Assembly (NCBI GenBank): GCA_030949945.1
Contig: JAUZRZ010000026.1
Location: forward strand, 1-64,000
Direction of reading: 5' to 3'
Source of the DNA: Sulfurimonas sp.
Lineage (GTDB): Bacteria; Campylobacterota; Campylobacteria; Campylobacterales; Sulfurimonadaceae
DNA: 64,000 nucleotides
Of the stretch, positions 47,234 through 56,918 are shown piece after piece. Below the pieces are notes generated by a model. The model was not told where the DNA came from. It worked only from the letters and a program-made list of their open reading frames with translations, and did not search any database. Both the position numbers and the translations under genes were made by a program. Numbering within the stretch: position 1 is the first letter of the stretch; each line of letters starts with the position of its first letter.

Positions 47234-48198
47234 TGTTAAAACGCAATGCCTTTAGCATGATAGAACTCATTTTTGTCATAGTAATTATGGGAATTATTGG
47301 AAAGTTTGGAGTTGAGTTTTTAGCACAAGCATACAGAAGTTTTATCTTTTCTAGTGTTAACCATAACCTACAAGCAAGTAGTGGTGCTGCGGTCGAATTA
47401 ATCGCAGCAAGATTACAACACCGAATAAAAGATTCTGTTATTGCCAGAACAGGTCTACCGCCTGCAGTCCCTGTAGCAATAGGAAGTGTAAGTGGAAACA
47501 ACTATACAGTTTTAGAGTGGGTTGGAGTTGATTATGAAGGTTTTAAAGGTAACTCAAATTTAATACCATGTATGCCTAACTGGAGTGGTATATTAGATCT
47601 CAACCATCCAAATGCAAATAGTACAACTTTAATATCGCCTTCAACAGACACTTCTCAAGTCAATACAATGATATCAAATTTATCATATGGACATTCATCA
47701 ATTAGTAATGCTGCTATCTTTTTTATAGGTGCTAATAGTAATGTTCAAAGTGGATATGGCTGGGATGGAAATCTTACAGCCATAAACCTTCAGCAAGGTG
47801 CCATGCATCCCATTACAAATATTCCAGGAGTAGGTAACGAAGATAGATTTTCCCCAAGAATTGGTAACTTTACGGGGATAGATGTTTATGAATACTACCA
47901 ACTAGCATGGACTGCATATGCAATTGTCTATGAGCCTGGAGTTAATAATCTAGGTACCCTACGTTTATACTGGGATTATCAACCTTGGGAAGATGAAGAT
48001 GGTGATGGAAATGCAGATCAATTTAACACCCCTGGAATACAAGTAAAAAATGCTATTATTATGGAGAATGTCTCAACTTTTCAGTTTACCTCTGTTGGTG
48101 ATATAATAAAAATACAAGTTTGTACAAAGAGTACTATTATAGATGGAAATAATGATGGAAATGGGTACTCGCTATGCAAAGAAAAAACAGTATTTTAA
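47233..48198 (+). CDS. type IV pilin-like protein (PilW-like)
   Basis: The 321-residue protein has a prepilin N-terminus KRNA-FSMIELIFVIVIMGII with glutamate at +5, again with alanine at -1, and a large globular C-terminal domain. Size and position resemble PilW/GspJ-type minor pilins. A DEDGDGNADQF segment near residue 260 looks like a calcium-binding loop. It is coupled to both neighbours by overlaps (1 base upstream, 25 bases downstream). Confidence 0.86.
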   Translation: MLKRNAFSMIELIFVIVIMGIIGKFGVEFLAQAYRSFIFSSVNHNLQASSGAAVELIAARLQHRIKDSVIARTGLPPAVPVAIGSVSGNNYTVLEWVGVDYEGFKGNSNLIPCMPNWSGILDLNHPNANSTTLISPSTDTSQVNTMISNLSYGHSSISNAAIFFIGANSNVQSGYGWDGNLTAINLQQGAMHPITNIPGVGNEDRFSPRIGNFTGIDVYEYYQLAWTAYAIVYEPGVNNLGTLRLYWDYQPWEDEDGDGNADQFNTPGIQVKNAIIMENVSTFQFTSVGDIIKIQVCTKSTIIDGNNDGNGYSLCKEKTVF

Positions 48199-48635
48199 AT
48201 AGAAACCATAAGAGTGCTATCGCACTTATTATGGCAATGACAGTTATAGTAATTATAGCTACCATTATGGCACTTGCCTTGGCACTGACTTCTCAGACTA
48301 CAAAAAGGACTAATGACCTGTATCTTTATGAACAAGCATCCCTTTTAGCAAAAAGTGCAACTGAGTATGCACTTTTAAGTATCGCACAAGATGGTGCATG
48401 CACACATACAAATGACCTCAATTTTGTGCAAGATACTATTTATGATATAAATATTTCTTTACTTTATGTATATGAAACAACTACTAACCCATGTACAGTT
48501 GCTCAAACATACACAGAAGTGACTACACCAGAACAAAATGGTTCTATACTTATTGATGTAGCTGTAAGTGTTACTGATACATCTGTGGCTACAGAACCAA
48601 TCCGTTATTTTAGAAGAACTATTCAAAAACTTTAA
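48174..48635 (+). CDS. PilX-like minor pilin
   Basis: The 153-residue protein begins with a basic stretch and a long hydrophobic helix (SAIALIMAMTVIVIIATIMA) without the +5 glutamate, as in GspK/PilX-type components. The helix is followed by TSQTTKRTNDLYLYEQASLL, typical of this group, and a small domain with two cysteines (GACTHTN, NPCTVAQ). It is the last gene of the secreted-protein and prepilin cluster. Confidence 0.8.
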   Translation: MQRKNSILNRNHKSAIALIMAMTVIVIIATIMALALALTSQTTKRTNDLYLYEQASLLAKSATEYALLSIAQDGACTHTNDLNFVQDTIYDINISLLYVYETTTNPCTVAQTYTEVTTPEQNGSILIDVAVSVTDTSVATEPIRYFRRTIQKL

Positions 48636-48661
48636 TGCATTAATCTTTGTAAACCTTTTAA

Positions 48662-48670
48662 TGCTATAAT
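48662..48670 (+). promoter_or_regulatory. extended -10 promoter of the hibernation-factor gene
   Basis: TGCTATAAT is a perfect extended -10 element (TGnTATAAT), 30 bases before the start of the hibernation factor gene. It separates this gene from the pilin cluster. Confidence 0.6.
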
Positions 48671-48700
48671 TTATACATGTCACAAACAAAGGATTAAATT

Positions 48701-49234
48701 ATGAATATTTCACTTACTGGAAGACATTTAGAACTAACAGATGCTATTAAAGAGCATATGACTACATCTATCGAAACACTAAATAAATTTAACTTAGAAA
48801 TCATCTCTGTTAATGTCGTTGCTTCCGCACAAACAAAAAAAGGTAAAGAGCACTCAGTTGTTGAGTTTATTATAAACCTAGCACACAAAAACTCAATAGT
48901 TATTAAACAAAATGATGATGATTTATATGCTGCTATAGATAAAGCAATTTCACGTGCTCAAAAAGCAATGCGTCGTATTCACGACAGAGAGAGTGATCAC
49001 CAAAAAGTTGGTCTCAATGAAATAAAATCTGATAATGTTGATCTAAAATCAGCGATAGAAGATATGGAAGATGAGATTGTGCCTGTAGAGTTAGAGCTTT
49101 ACAAACCTCGTGAAGTCGAAGATGTTTTAAATGACCTCAAAGAGAGTGGTAAAATGTTTGAGATTTTCATCGACCATGATGGTAAAACTCGTGTTCTTTA
49201 CAAAAGAAATGATGCAAAATTTGGTCTCTACTAG
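48701..49234 (+). CDS. hpf: long-form ribosome hibernation promoting factor
   Basis: The 177-residue protein has an N-terminal ribosome-binding domain (MNISLTGRHLELTDAIKEHM, basic helix RAQKAMRRIHDRE) and a C-terminal dimerisation domain (ELYKPREVEDVLNDLKESGK followed by MFEIFIDHDGKTRVLYKRND). The two-domain long form ties ribosomes into 100S dimers without RMF. The gene is monocistronic, with its own promoter, and its stop codon abuts repeat copy C. Confidence 0.95.
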   Translation: MNISLTGRHLELTDAIKEHMTTSIETLNKFNLEIISVNVVASAQTKKGKEHSVVEFIINLAHKNSIVIKQNDDDLYAAIDKAISRAQKAMRRIHDRESDHQKVGLNEIKSDNVDLKSAIEDMEDEIVPVELELYKPREVEDVLNDLKESGKMFEIFIDHDGKTRVLYKRNDAKFGLY

Positions 49235-49338
49235 TCAATGTTCGGACTATAAGGAGCAAAGCCCCTTATAGTCTAGGGACAGATTTGTCCCTACAACCCC
49301 CTAAAGCTATAAAGAGGCTTTTTTAAGAGTGTCACTGA
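49235..49338. repeat. palindromic dispersed repeat, copy C
   Basis: It is inverted relative to copy B and matches it over most of its length. It carries GGACTATAAGGAGC, a complementary GCCCCTTATAGTC arm, AGGGAC-AGATTT-GTCCCT (49275-49292), then CCCCCTAAAGCTATAAAGAGGCT-TTTTTTAAGA in two parts. It fills the whole gap between the hpf stop and the recG stop, and its right end contains the recG stop codon. The two stems make it a credible bidirectional terminator. Confidence 0.8.
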
Positions 49339-51155
49339 ATACTATGAGTTAAAGAGAGACTCTCTTTAACTCTTTTTACAACTTCTAAATCCTCCGCAAA
49401 ATCAAACCACTTAAACTGATTTCCACTTTGATTTGCACCTTTGAGTAAATCTCCACTTTTTCTAAACTTCAAATCAAGATTTGCTATATCAAAACCACTT
49501 GTTGTTTGAACAAACTTATCTAAACGCTCAGATCTATTTTGATTAGTATATAAAAAACAGTACCCCTTAAGCCTGTTCTACTCACTCTACCTCTAAGTTG
49601 ATGTAAGGTTGAGAGACCTAGTCTCTCCGCCCCTACTATCACTACTGTAGTAAGCCTTGGGAGTGATATTCCCACTTCAACAACAGTTGTACTTATTAAA
49701 ACACTTTCCTTTTTCTCTAAAGTCAAGAAGTACTTGCTCCTTCTCTTTATCTTTTCCATGGGTCACATAGACATCATCAAAGTTCCTCTCCCAGTACCCA
49801 CGAGCCTCTTGAATACTCTGGTAAGCGATTGCTTCACTCTCCTCCACTAAGGGATAGACAATAAGAACTTGATTGTTTTTGGCTATTTCAGATTTTAGAT
49901 GCACTACTAGGTCTTGAAAATCACTTTTGTGAATTACTTTAGAGCTTATATCTTTTTTAAATGGTGTAGAAGTGATAAGACTTACATCAATATGTGCAGA
50001 CTCAATCATCGCTAGTGTTCTAGGAATTGGTGTAGCTGAGAACTGTAAAAAATGAGGTTTCTCTTCGCCACTACTTACAAGTTTTTCTAGCATATTTCTC
50101 TGCTTTGTACCAAATCTATGCTGCTCATCAACCATAACTAAAGCAGCTTTTGGCAAATCCCTATAAAGTACTGCATGTGTACCTATAATAAAGTCGTATT
50201 CATCTAAATCTACTTTTTTACTTTTATTAGTCACAAGCACTACTTTTAAATTTGGCAAAAATTTCACTGCTTCTTCATACAGCTGTTGTGCAAGTATAGT
50301 AGTTGGTGCCATCAAGATACTTTTTGACTCTCCAATCATATAAGCTGATGCTAAAATAACCATGGTCTTTCCTGAACCTACATCTCCTACTACCATTCGT
50401 TTAGAAGCAACATCTCTACTAAAGTCACTTTGTATATCTTTTATGGCATTTACTTGTTCTCTTGTAAGCTCAAAAGGCAGACTCTTCGCCCAACTTCCAT
50501 AATCACTCTCTACACTCACGATAGACTTAAAGTACCTGCGTTTGTTTCTCAAAACTTTCATATAGCAAAATAGTTCTGTAAACTTTAATGCCTCAATAGT
50601 TTTTAAGTCCAACTCATCTTGCTTTAATACCTCTTCATTCGCAAAGTGAACTGCTAGTAGAGTTTGTGCAACATCCTGTGGTAGCCCCTCCTCGACTAGA
50701 TTATCTAGACTCAAGTTTTTTTGTACAAAACGTGCCATCACATCTGTTCTGAGTCCACACTTATACTTAGGTGTAATTGAGCCAATAGTACTTATCTTTT
50801 TAGGCATACTCATACTACACTGCCCTAGTTTGCACTCTATCATTCCATAGTAGTACTCACGATTCCCTACACTAAACTGATGCATCATATATGCTTTAGG
50901 GCGGAATAAAACGGCATTAATCGTATGAGAAAAATTATGTACAAAAAATGTTATTTGAATGCTATTTTGAGCTCGAAAAACTGATTCGACTGTTGCATCT
51001 ATAAGTTGGGGTTTATGGGGTATGAGTTTATCATGAAGGACTAAATCTTCATAACTGTTTGGAATTATTAGTGCAAGCTCAGCAAAACTACTAATGCCTA
51101 GTTTCGCAAACTTTGTTACTATCTCTTTAGAGTACTTCTCTTGTGCCTTTTTCAT
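49332..51155 (-). CDS. recG: ATP-dependent DNA helicase RecG, with two indels
   Basis: RecG remodels stalled forks and branched DNA. Motifs include Walker [14 protein letters not shown], the DExH box as [24 protein letters not shown] and, after an extra base near 49697, [13 protein letters not shown] and [13 protein letters not shown] missing A near 49567 shifts the frame again before [18 protein letters not shown]. The corrected protein, about 607 residues, ends at 49332 inside repeat copy C. It is shorter than E. coli RecG at the N-terminal wedge region, as in other Campylobacterota. Confidence 0.94.
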
Positions 51156-51216
51156 ACTCTTATTATAGGCAAAAATAGAAACAGACTCTAAAGTATGACA
51201 TATTGCAATATTTATT

Positions 51217-52101
51217 TTAGCCTTTTACTCTTTTTAATCGTTCTGGCTCTTGCTCTTTATAAAGTTCTGCACATCCTTTTGAAAGTTCACGAATTTTTAG
51301 CATATAGTTTTGGCGTTCTGTTTGAGAGATAGCTTTTCTTGCATCTAGTACATTAAATACATTTGACACTTCCATACACAAGTCATAAGCTGGAAGAGGA
51401 AGTCCCGCTTCAAGTACTCTCAAACACTCTGCACTTTTAGCTTCAAACTCATGAAAAAGCATATCAGTATCGGCTACTTCAAAGTTGTACTTTGAGAACT
51501 CTATTTCACTCTCTTTGTGCACATCTCTATAGTAAGTTTTATTCCCATTTTTATCTTCATTCCATACTATGTCAAAGATATTATCAACACCTTGAAGGTA
51601 CATAGCCAAACGCTCTGTTCCGTATGTTATCTCAACGGCTACAGGGTTACACTCAATCCCACCAACTTGTTGAAAGTAGGTAAATTGTGTGACTTCCATA
51701 CCATTAAGCCAAACTTCCCAGCCTAAACCCCAAGCACCAAGTGTTGGAGACTCCCAGTTATCTTCTATAAAACGGATGTCATGTTTACTCACATCAAGAC
51801 CCAAAAACTCTAAAGATTTTAGATATAACTCTTGAATATTATCTGGACTGGGTTTGATGAGTGCTTGAAACTGATAGTATGAACCTAAACGATTAGGATT
51901 TTCTCCATAACGCCCATCAGTAGGACGGCGACATGGTGCCGCATAAGCAACAGACCAAGGTGTAGAGTCAAGTGAGCGAAGAAAAGTAGCAGGATGAAAT
52001 GTTCCTGCACCTGAAGGTATATCGTAGGGTTGCACTATGTTACAACCCTCATTCATCCAAAATTCTTGTAGTTTTAGAAGCATTGTGCTAAAAGTTATCA
52101 T
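51217..52101 (-). CDS. glyQ: glycyl-tRNA synthetase alpha subunit
   Basis: GlyQ is the catalytic alpha subunit of the alpha2-beta2 glycyl-tRNA synthetase. The 294-residue protein is highly conserved: [20 protein letters not shown] near the N-terminus, [40 protein letters not shown] and [13 protein letters not shown]. Length is normal. The beta subunit gene glyS is not in the window. Confidence 0.98.
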   Translation of the reverse strand: MITFSTMLLKLQEFWMNEGCNIVQPYDIPSGAGTFHPATFLRSLDSTPWSVAYAAPCRRPTDGRYGENPNRLGSYYQFQALIKPSPDNIQELYLKSLEFLGLDVSKHDIRFIEDNWESPTLGAWGLGWEVWLNGMEVTQFTYFQQVGGIECNPVAVEITYGTERLAMYLQGVDNIFDIVWNEDKNGNKTYYRDVHKESEIEFSKYNFEVADTDMLFHEFEAKSAECLRVLEAGLPLPAYDLCMEVSNVFNVLDARKAISQTERQNYMLKIRELSKGCAELYKEQEPERLKRVKG

Positions 52102-52150
52102 ACATTCTCTCTTTTAAAATATTTCGAAATTATAGCTTAGATGTCAGTTA

Positions 52151-52957
52151 CTAGAACTTAAACACAGCTCCAATCTTTGCATACTGATTATTTGCAGTAG
52201 AGTCAGGTTCATAAATATTCTTGGATTAGAATCCTCCTTGTACATTGGACTTTTCTATTATCTGCTGTTCATACACATACTCTATAAAAAATTCTACCTT
52301 GTTCATTTAATGTATAACTAGAGGTATTTTTAATTTTGCTATATTTGCAGAACCTAAATCGAAATCTGTAGAAAATCCAGTAGCGGACATTTTAGGGCTT
52401 ATACCATACTGGTACTCTACTAAAGTAGCTACAGAAAATTTTGCAAATTCATATCTAATTTTCACCCGTGGTCGAATAGAATACCAATAATATACCTCTA
52501 TCTGTGTAGCAGAAAGAGCTCTCTCCCAAGAACGGTATCCTAAAGCTAATCCATACCCAATATTAAGTCCACTATCAAGAACATATGTGTATATATAAGA
52601 CCCTGCAATATCAAAAACTCTATTATTTGTTTGAGAAATCACACTTCCATAGCCTGCGTTTGAAGCAATATAAGAACCTACATATTCAGTATTTCCCCCA
52701 AGTATTAAAGTCTCAATTGCTACTTTTGCATAATTATTATCTGAATATGCTTTAGAGTAAGCCAAAATAAATTCAGAGCCTACAATCTCGTTAAAATTAG
52801 ATTTTTCACTATTAAGAATAAGACCTGCATCGCTGTACTCTCTATAATCCATACTCATACCAACTAAAGCAGTACTAAGACTAAAACCACCCTCTTTTGC
52901 TTCAAGTGAGCTACTAATAAGAAGTGATATACTTAATAATATCAAATATATTTTCAA
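52151..52957 (-). CDS. outer-membrane beta-barrel protein, disrupted near its end
   Basis: The start is TTG 52957, overlapping the DUF89 stop (TTGA). A signal peptide (KIYLILLSISLLISSSLEA) precedes alternating amphipathic strands rich in Tyr and Gly, ending in GAVFKF, a typical barrel C-terminus. Two in-frame TAA codons (near 52307 and 52230) interrupt the last third; local shifts restore HLNEKVEFFIEYV and GGFNSKNIYEP, suggesting paired indels. It may be a true pseudogene. No specific function is evident. Confidence 0.7.
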
Positions 52958-53821
52958 AACTCTTCCTTTTTTTTGCAGATAATATCTCCAAGTAGTTTTA
53001 CCCAAAGAGTTTGCGACAACATCACATTTCACTTTGAGTAAAAAGAATATATTACTGCGTTTAGACTCATTTAAACACTCATAGTTTCCCATACCCTTAC
53101 TTATGACTACATCTACACTATCAAAAAGATTTTGAGAGATCTCATTTGCTCGGTTGTATGTAAACCCAGGAGTATTAACACCACTATCTACAAGATTACA
53201 GAGTTTATCAAAACCTGCTTCTTTTGCCTCTTTCATTGTCACATCATTGATAATAGGATTTCCTCTCACCATATAGGAGTACTCAACATCAGGATAGAGT
53301 TCTTTGAGTACCTCAACAAACATATAGTCAAAAATATGTTCTCCAACATTATCACCTATAAGTAAAACAGTTTTTGCCCTACTTAGCTCAGTTTGCATTG
53401 TACTAAAGTCATTGTGTGCAAACTCGGTGTCAAATACTTTGACTAACTCCTCTTCTAAATCAAACTCAACGGCAGCTGCTAAGTCAATAACATTACCAGC
53501 TACGGCAATTTTTGTAGCGGTGAGAAGTTTATGAGAACTTAATCTAAGCTTCTCCTTTAAAGCTGGTACTAATGCCTTTGCTTTTTGAGTAGAGAGCTCT
53601 TTTATCTCATCATATAAGTCAGTTTTATCTACAATTTTTGCCATTTCTTCATAAACATCAGCCGCTATTTCTGGGGGATTGTCTGTAAAAGAGAAATCTT
53701 TACTCATCTGTGTAACGCGAGCATGAAGTATATCTTTTACGCTTGTTTTTGCCCCTATGGCATTTGCAACTTTAAGGCTTTGGTTTATTATGCAAGCCAC
53801 ACACTCTTTATCTATTAACAT
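52954..53821 (-). CDS. DUF89 (ARMT1-like) metal-dependent phosphatase, frameshifted near its end
   Basis: The roughly 289-residue protein has DUF89 signatures: KECVACIINQSLKVANAIGA at the N-terminus, LLIGDNVGEHIFD (about residues 155-167) and MVRGNPIINDVTMKEA. Family members dephosphorylate sugar or cofactor by-products in a metal-dependent way. Near 52995 an indel shifts the frame; the real end reads VKLLGDIICKKKEEF at 52954. Without correction the frame runs on into the next gene and looks like a 504-residue fusion. Confidence 0.88.
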
Positions 53822-54294
53822 TATGAAGTGTGTTCATCTATTGCTTTATTCCACATGAGTTTATATTTTCTACGCATAAACTCTACTTCTTGTTGAGAGA
53901 GTTTTAGCTGCTCTGTTAAGGTTGCGATTGTTTTTCTATCTTCATCGTAGAGTTCTTGAAGTGATTGGAGTGCTTCTCTGAGAAACTCATTTTCCACTTT
54001 TACTGCTTCAATAGTCTCATCTTTTGCATCGAGTACTTTTTCATGAAGATTTATAATAGTACCTATAGTTTTTTCAACAAACGCAGGTTGCACCATCATT
54101 TCATGAGTATTTCTTTGTGCAAGTTCTGTAAGCTTTGCAGGGACAACAGCCTCAATAGCACCTTTTGATGGGTCAATATACCGCACTCCATCTTCAATTT
54201 TAATAGTAAGCTTCCCACTCTCTATCAAATCTTCAACAGCAGATATATCTAAACCAGTTAACTCACAATACTCTTCATCACTCATCCATGTCAT
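53821..54294 (-). CDS. DUF3972-like protein with HTH-like start and coiled coil
   Basis: The 157-residue protein opens with SDEEYCELTGLDISAVEDLI, resembling a MerR-type helix-turn-helix, and ends in a coiled coil (about residues 80-145, for example LREALQSLQELYDEDRKTIA). It matches what I recall of the Campylobacterota-specific DUF3972 group, function unknown. ATG 54294 has GAGGG eight bases upstream. It is coupled to the DUF89 gene by a one-base overlap. Confidence 0.82.
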   Translation of the reverse strand: MTWMSDEEYCELTGLDISAVEDLIESGKLTIKIEDGVRYIDPSKGAIEAVVPAKLTELAQRNTHEMMVQPAFVEKTIGTIINLHEKVLDAKDETIEAVKVENEFLREALQSLQELYDEDRKTIATLTEQLKLSQQEVEFMRRKYKLMWNKAIDEHTS

Positions 54295-54313
54295 GCTTTA
54301 TCCCTCTTATAAA

Positions 54314-54811
54314 CTAAGTAATTATAGTCTCGATTTCTAACGAATCCATCTCAACTTTTTTTGCTTTTGCAATTCTATCTTCTTTGAGTTTTATAGATAA
54401 CTCTTCATTGTCTAGTGCTAAAATTTGCATCGCAAGAAACGCAGAGTTAATCGCACCTGCCTTACCTATAGCAACTGTAGCAACTGGCATTCCAGCTGGC
54501 ATTTGCACAGTTGAGAGCAGAGCATCTATACCTGCAAGTGCAGAAGCGGACATTGGTACACCTATGATAGGTTTGATTGTTTTTGAGCTAAGGACTCCTG
54601 CTAGATGAGCTGCCATTCCTGATGCTGCTATAAAAACTTGAGCACCTTTTTTCTCCGCATCTTCTATATACTTTAAAGTCCTTGTTCGAGAGCGATGAGC
54701 AGAAGATACAATCAGCTCATAGTTTACACCAAAAGCTTCAAATGTATCCGAACATGCTTTCATTATTTGATAATCACTCTTAGAACCTAAAACAATTGAC
54801 ACAAATTTCAT
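54314..54811 (-). CDS. purE: N5-carboxyaminoimidazole ribonucleotide mutase
   Basis: PurE interconverts N5-CAIR and CAIR in purine synthesis. The 165-residue protein has the class I signatures GSKSDYQIMKACSD, VSSAHRSRTRTLKYI, IAASGMAAHLAGVLSS and GVPMSASALAGIDALLS. It lies between the U32 gene and the DUF3972-like gene. purD is present 31 kb away, so the pathway genes are scattered. Confidence 0.97.
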   Translation of the reverse strand: MKFVSIVLGSKSDYQIMKACSDTFEAFGVNYELIVSSAHRSRTRTLKYIEDAEKKGAQVFIAASGMAAHLAGVLSSKTIKPIIGVPMSASALAGIDALLSTVQMPAGMPVATVAIGKAGAINSAFLAMQILALDNEELSIKLKEDRIAKAKKVEMDSLEIETIIT

Positions 54812-54836
54812 ATATTTTCCTTATTTTAAATCCTAA

Positions 54837-56130
54837 TTAATTAGGATTTGTTCCCATGCTTAAGTTAGATGGAACCCTAAAGAATGTAAATGCAGGAAAA
54901 GATGTCGGTAGTATAATCTCATTTGTATTACCACTATGAATTGCTTCATAAAGTTTTCCATTTTTTGCTCTAATCTCTTTAAGTCTCATATAAAATCTTC
55001 CATCTTTTTCGTAAGTAGTTCCTATCTCGTTATCAACAATAGCTACATCACTTCCAAGTGGAAAAACAACTTCCATCTCATCATTTGGCTGCGTTTTATA
55101 CTTACATAAGAAGTGTGTACCCTCAGGATTTACAACACCGCTTACCTGATGTGTTCCTAGTTGCATTGAAAAATCTAAACTTTGAGTATCATTTCGCTCA
55201 AAAGGACGTGATACAAGGTAGGCATCTGTATATCCACGGTTTTGAAGTGACTGCAATTCGTACTGGTACTTATCTTCGTTAAACTTACCATCATAATAAT
55301 CATCTATAGACATTCTATATGCTTTTGCAGTAGTCGCAGCATAGTAGGCAGTTTTTGTCCGCCCCTCTATCTTTACACTATCTACAACATTTGCATCAAG
55401 TATCTCTTTCATATGTGAAGCAAGATTTAAATCTTTTGCATTCATAATATATGTTCCAACACCCTCATCCTCTTCAAGGCGAAAAAGTGTTCCTGTCTCA
55501 GGGTTTGCAGCATACATCTCATACTCAAAACGGCAATCATTAGCACAAGAACCACGGTTTGGTACACGACCACTTTGAAGTGTAGAGATAAGACAACGTC
55601 CACTATATGCAAAACACATACTTCCATGAACAAATACTTCTAACTCAAGATTTGGAAGTTCTTTTTTTATAGCTATAAGGTCTTTGAGTGAAATCTCCCT
55701 AGCGGTAATAATACGAGTAGCACCCATCTCATGATAAATCTGAGCATCAAGAACATTCATAACATTTGCTTGCGTTGAAAGATGTAGTGCCATACCAGGA
55801 ACTAGTTCGTGACATAGTTTTAAAACGCCAGGTGTTGCAACGATAAAAGCATCAGGATTTAGGGCACCCATAGCAACTATATGTTTTTTTAAGAGTGCTA
55901 TTTGAGAGTTAAAAGGAAAACCATTTATGGTTACATAAACTTTTTTTCCTCTTGCATGTGCATACTCTATTCCCTCAGCAAAGTCTTCCATACTGAACTC
56001 TTTACCTGAACGAATACGAAGTGAGAAGTGACTCACTCCACCATAAACAGCATCAGCACCAAAATCGAAGTGCTATTTTTAATTTTTCTAATGATCCTGC
56101 TGGAGAGAGCAGTTCTACTTTTTTACTCAT
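54837..56130 (-). CDS. U32-family protein, probably tRNA hydroxylation enzyme TrhP-like, with one extra base
   Basis: The ATG at 56130 (MSKKVELLSPAGSLEKLKIA) leads to an extra C near 56070; removing it gives ALDFGADAVYGGVSHFSLR and about 430 residues. U32 features include EVFVHGSMCFAYSGRCLIST, RGSCANDCRFEYEM and VDSVKIEGRTKTAYYAA, with cysteines suited to an iron-sulfur cluster. Related YegQ/TrhP proteins hydroxylate U34 of tRNAs using prephenate. It overlaps the cheZ stop (TAATG). Confidence 0.9.
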
Positions 56131-56834
56131 TATTTGCCAAACTGTGCAAGGAGTGCTTCTATATCTTCAGCAGATGCTGTATCATTATGTGTATCACCCA
56201 CGATATGTTGTGCGGATGAGACACGTTTGGAGTCATCTATCTTACCCTCAAAAAGAGTGTTCATATACCCTGCTAAAGCACGCATAACATTTATGACACG
56301 CTCAATTTTTTGTCTATGAATATCTTGATACTGCATAATATCCATAACATTCATAATTTCATCACCACTATTTTGCATAGTTTGAATGATTGTTTGTGCA
56401 GCTACTAAAGCCTCTTCATTTTCCGTTAAACTTGTAGAAAAAACTGCCACATCTGGAAACTTGGTTTTTAAAGTTTTAAATAGCTCTATATTATGTGTCA
56501 ATGTATCTATAGTCTTGTTTGCTTCTTCTTCTTTTTCCATTAATTCATTGCTGATATTTTCAATAATATCGAAGATTTCGCCTGCTTTTTCTTCACTCTC
56601 TTTTGTTACATCATCAAGTTGATGTACCATTTTGTTCTCATCTGTTGCAGGAAGAGGCCAGCGATGTGCTGTATCATCTGAGTAACCAGCTGGTTCTTCA
56701 TCTTTTTTAGAAACTGATTCTTCTTGAGAAACTTCAGGAACAGATTCCTCTTCAGTTTCTTCATCAGATACATCTTCTAATTCATCTAAATCAACATCCC
56801 CACCCATTAAAGCATCTAGTTCTTCTTGTGTCAT
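56130..56834 (-). CDS. cheZ: CheZ-like CheY-phosphate phosphatase
   Basis: The 234-residue helical protein has DIMQYQDIHRQKIERVIN (about residues 165-182), corresponding to the CheZ catalytic helix with its glutamine in QYQD. It is the remote CheZ type known from H. pylori (HP0170). The C-terminus AEDIEALLAQFGK matches the CheY-binding tail of CheZ. The N-terminus MTQEELDALMGG is a second, FliM-like CheY-binding candidate. An acidic region (about 20-60) links them. Confidence 0.88.
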   Translation of the reverse strand: MTQEELDALMGGDVDLDELEDVSDEETEEESVPEVSQEESVSKKDEEPAGYSDDTAHRWPLPATDENKMVHQLDDVTKESEEKAGEIFDIIENISNELMEKEEEANKTIDTLTHNIELFKTLKTKFPDVAVFSTSLTENEEALVAAQTIIQTMQNSGDEIMNVMDIMQYQDIHRQKIERVINVMRALAGYMNTLFEGKIDDSKRVSSAQHIVGDTHNDTASAEDIEALLAQFGK

Positions 56835-56882
56835 TCTCTTTATCTCCAGAGGTAAAATTGTACTTATTTATTAAATTAACAC

Positions 56883-56888
56883 TATAAT
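56883..56888 (+). promoter_or_regulatory. candidate -10 box of the PHP phosphatase gene
   Basis: TATAAT in the context CACTATAATAGC lies 31 bases before the start codon, in the 84-base gap between the divergent cheZ and PHP genes. Confidence 0.5.
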
Positions 56889-56918
56889 AGCATAAAATAT
56901 ATAAATACGAGAAGAGAA

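Noticed and set aside
52307-53821. 504-residue DUF89-barrel fusion protein
   Set aside because: A signal peptide appears in the middle and the DUF89 end is found in the adjacent frame, so it is two overlapping genes joined by an indel.
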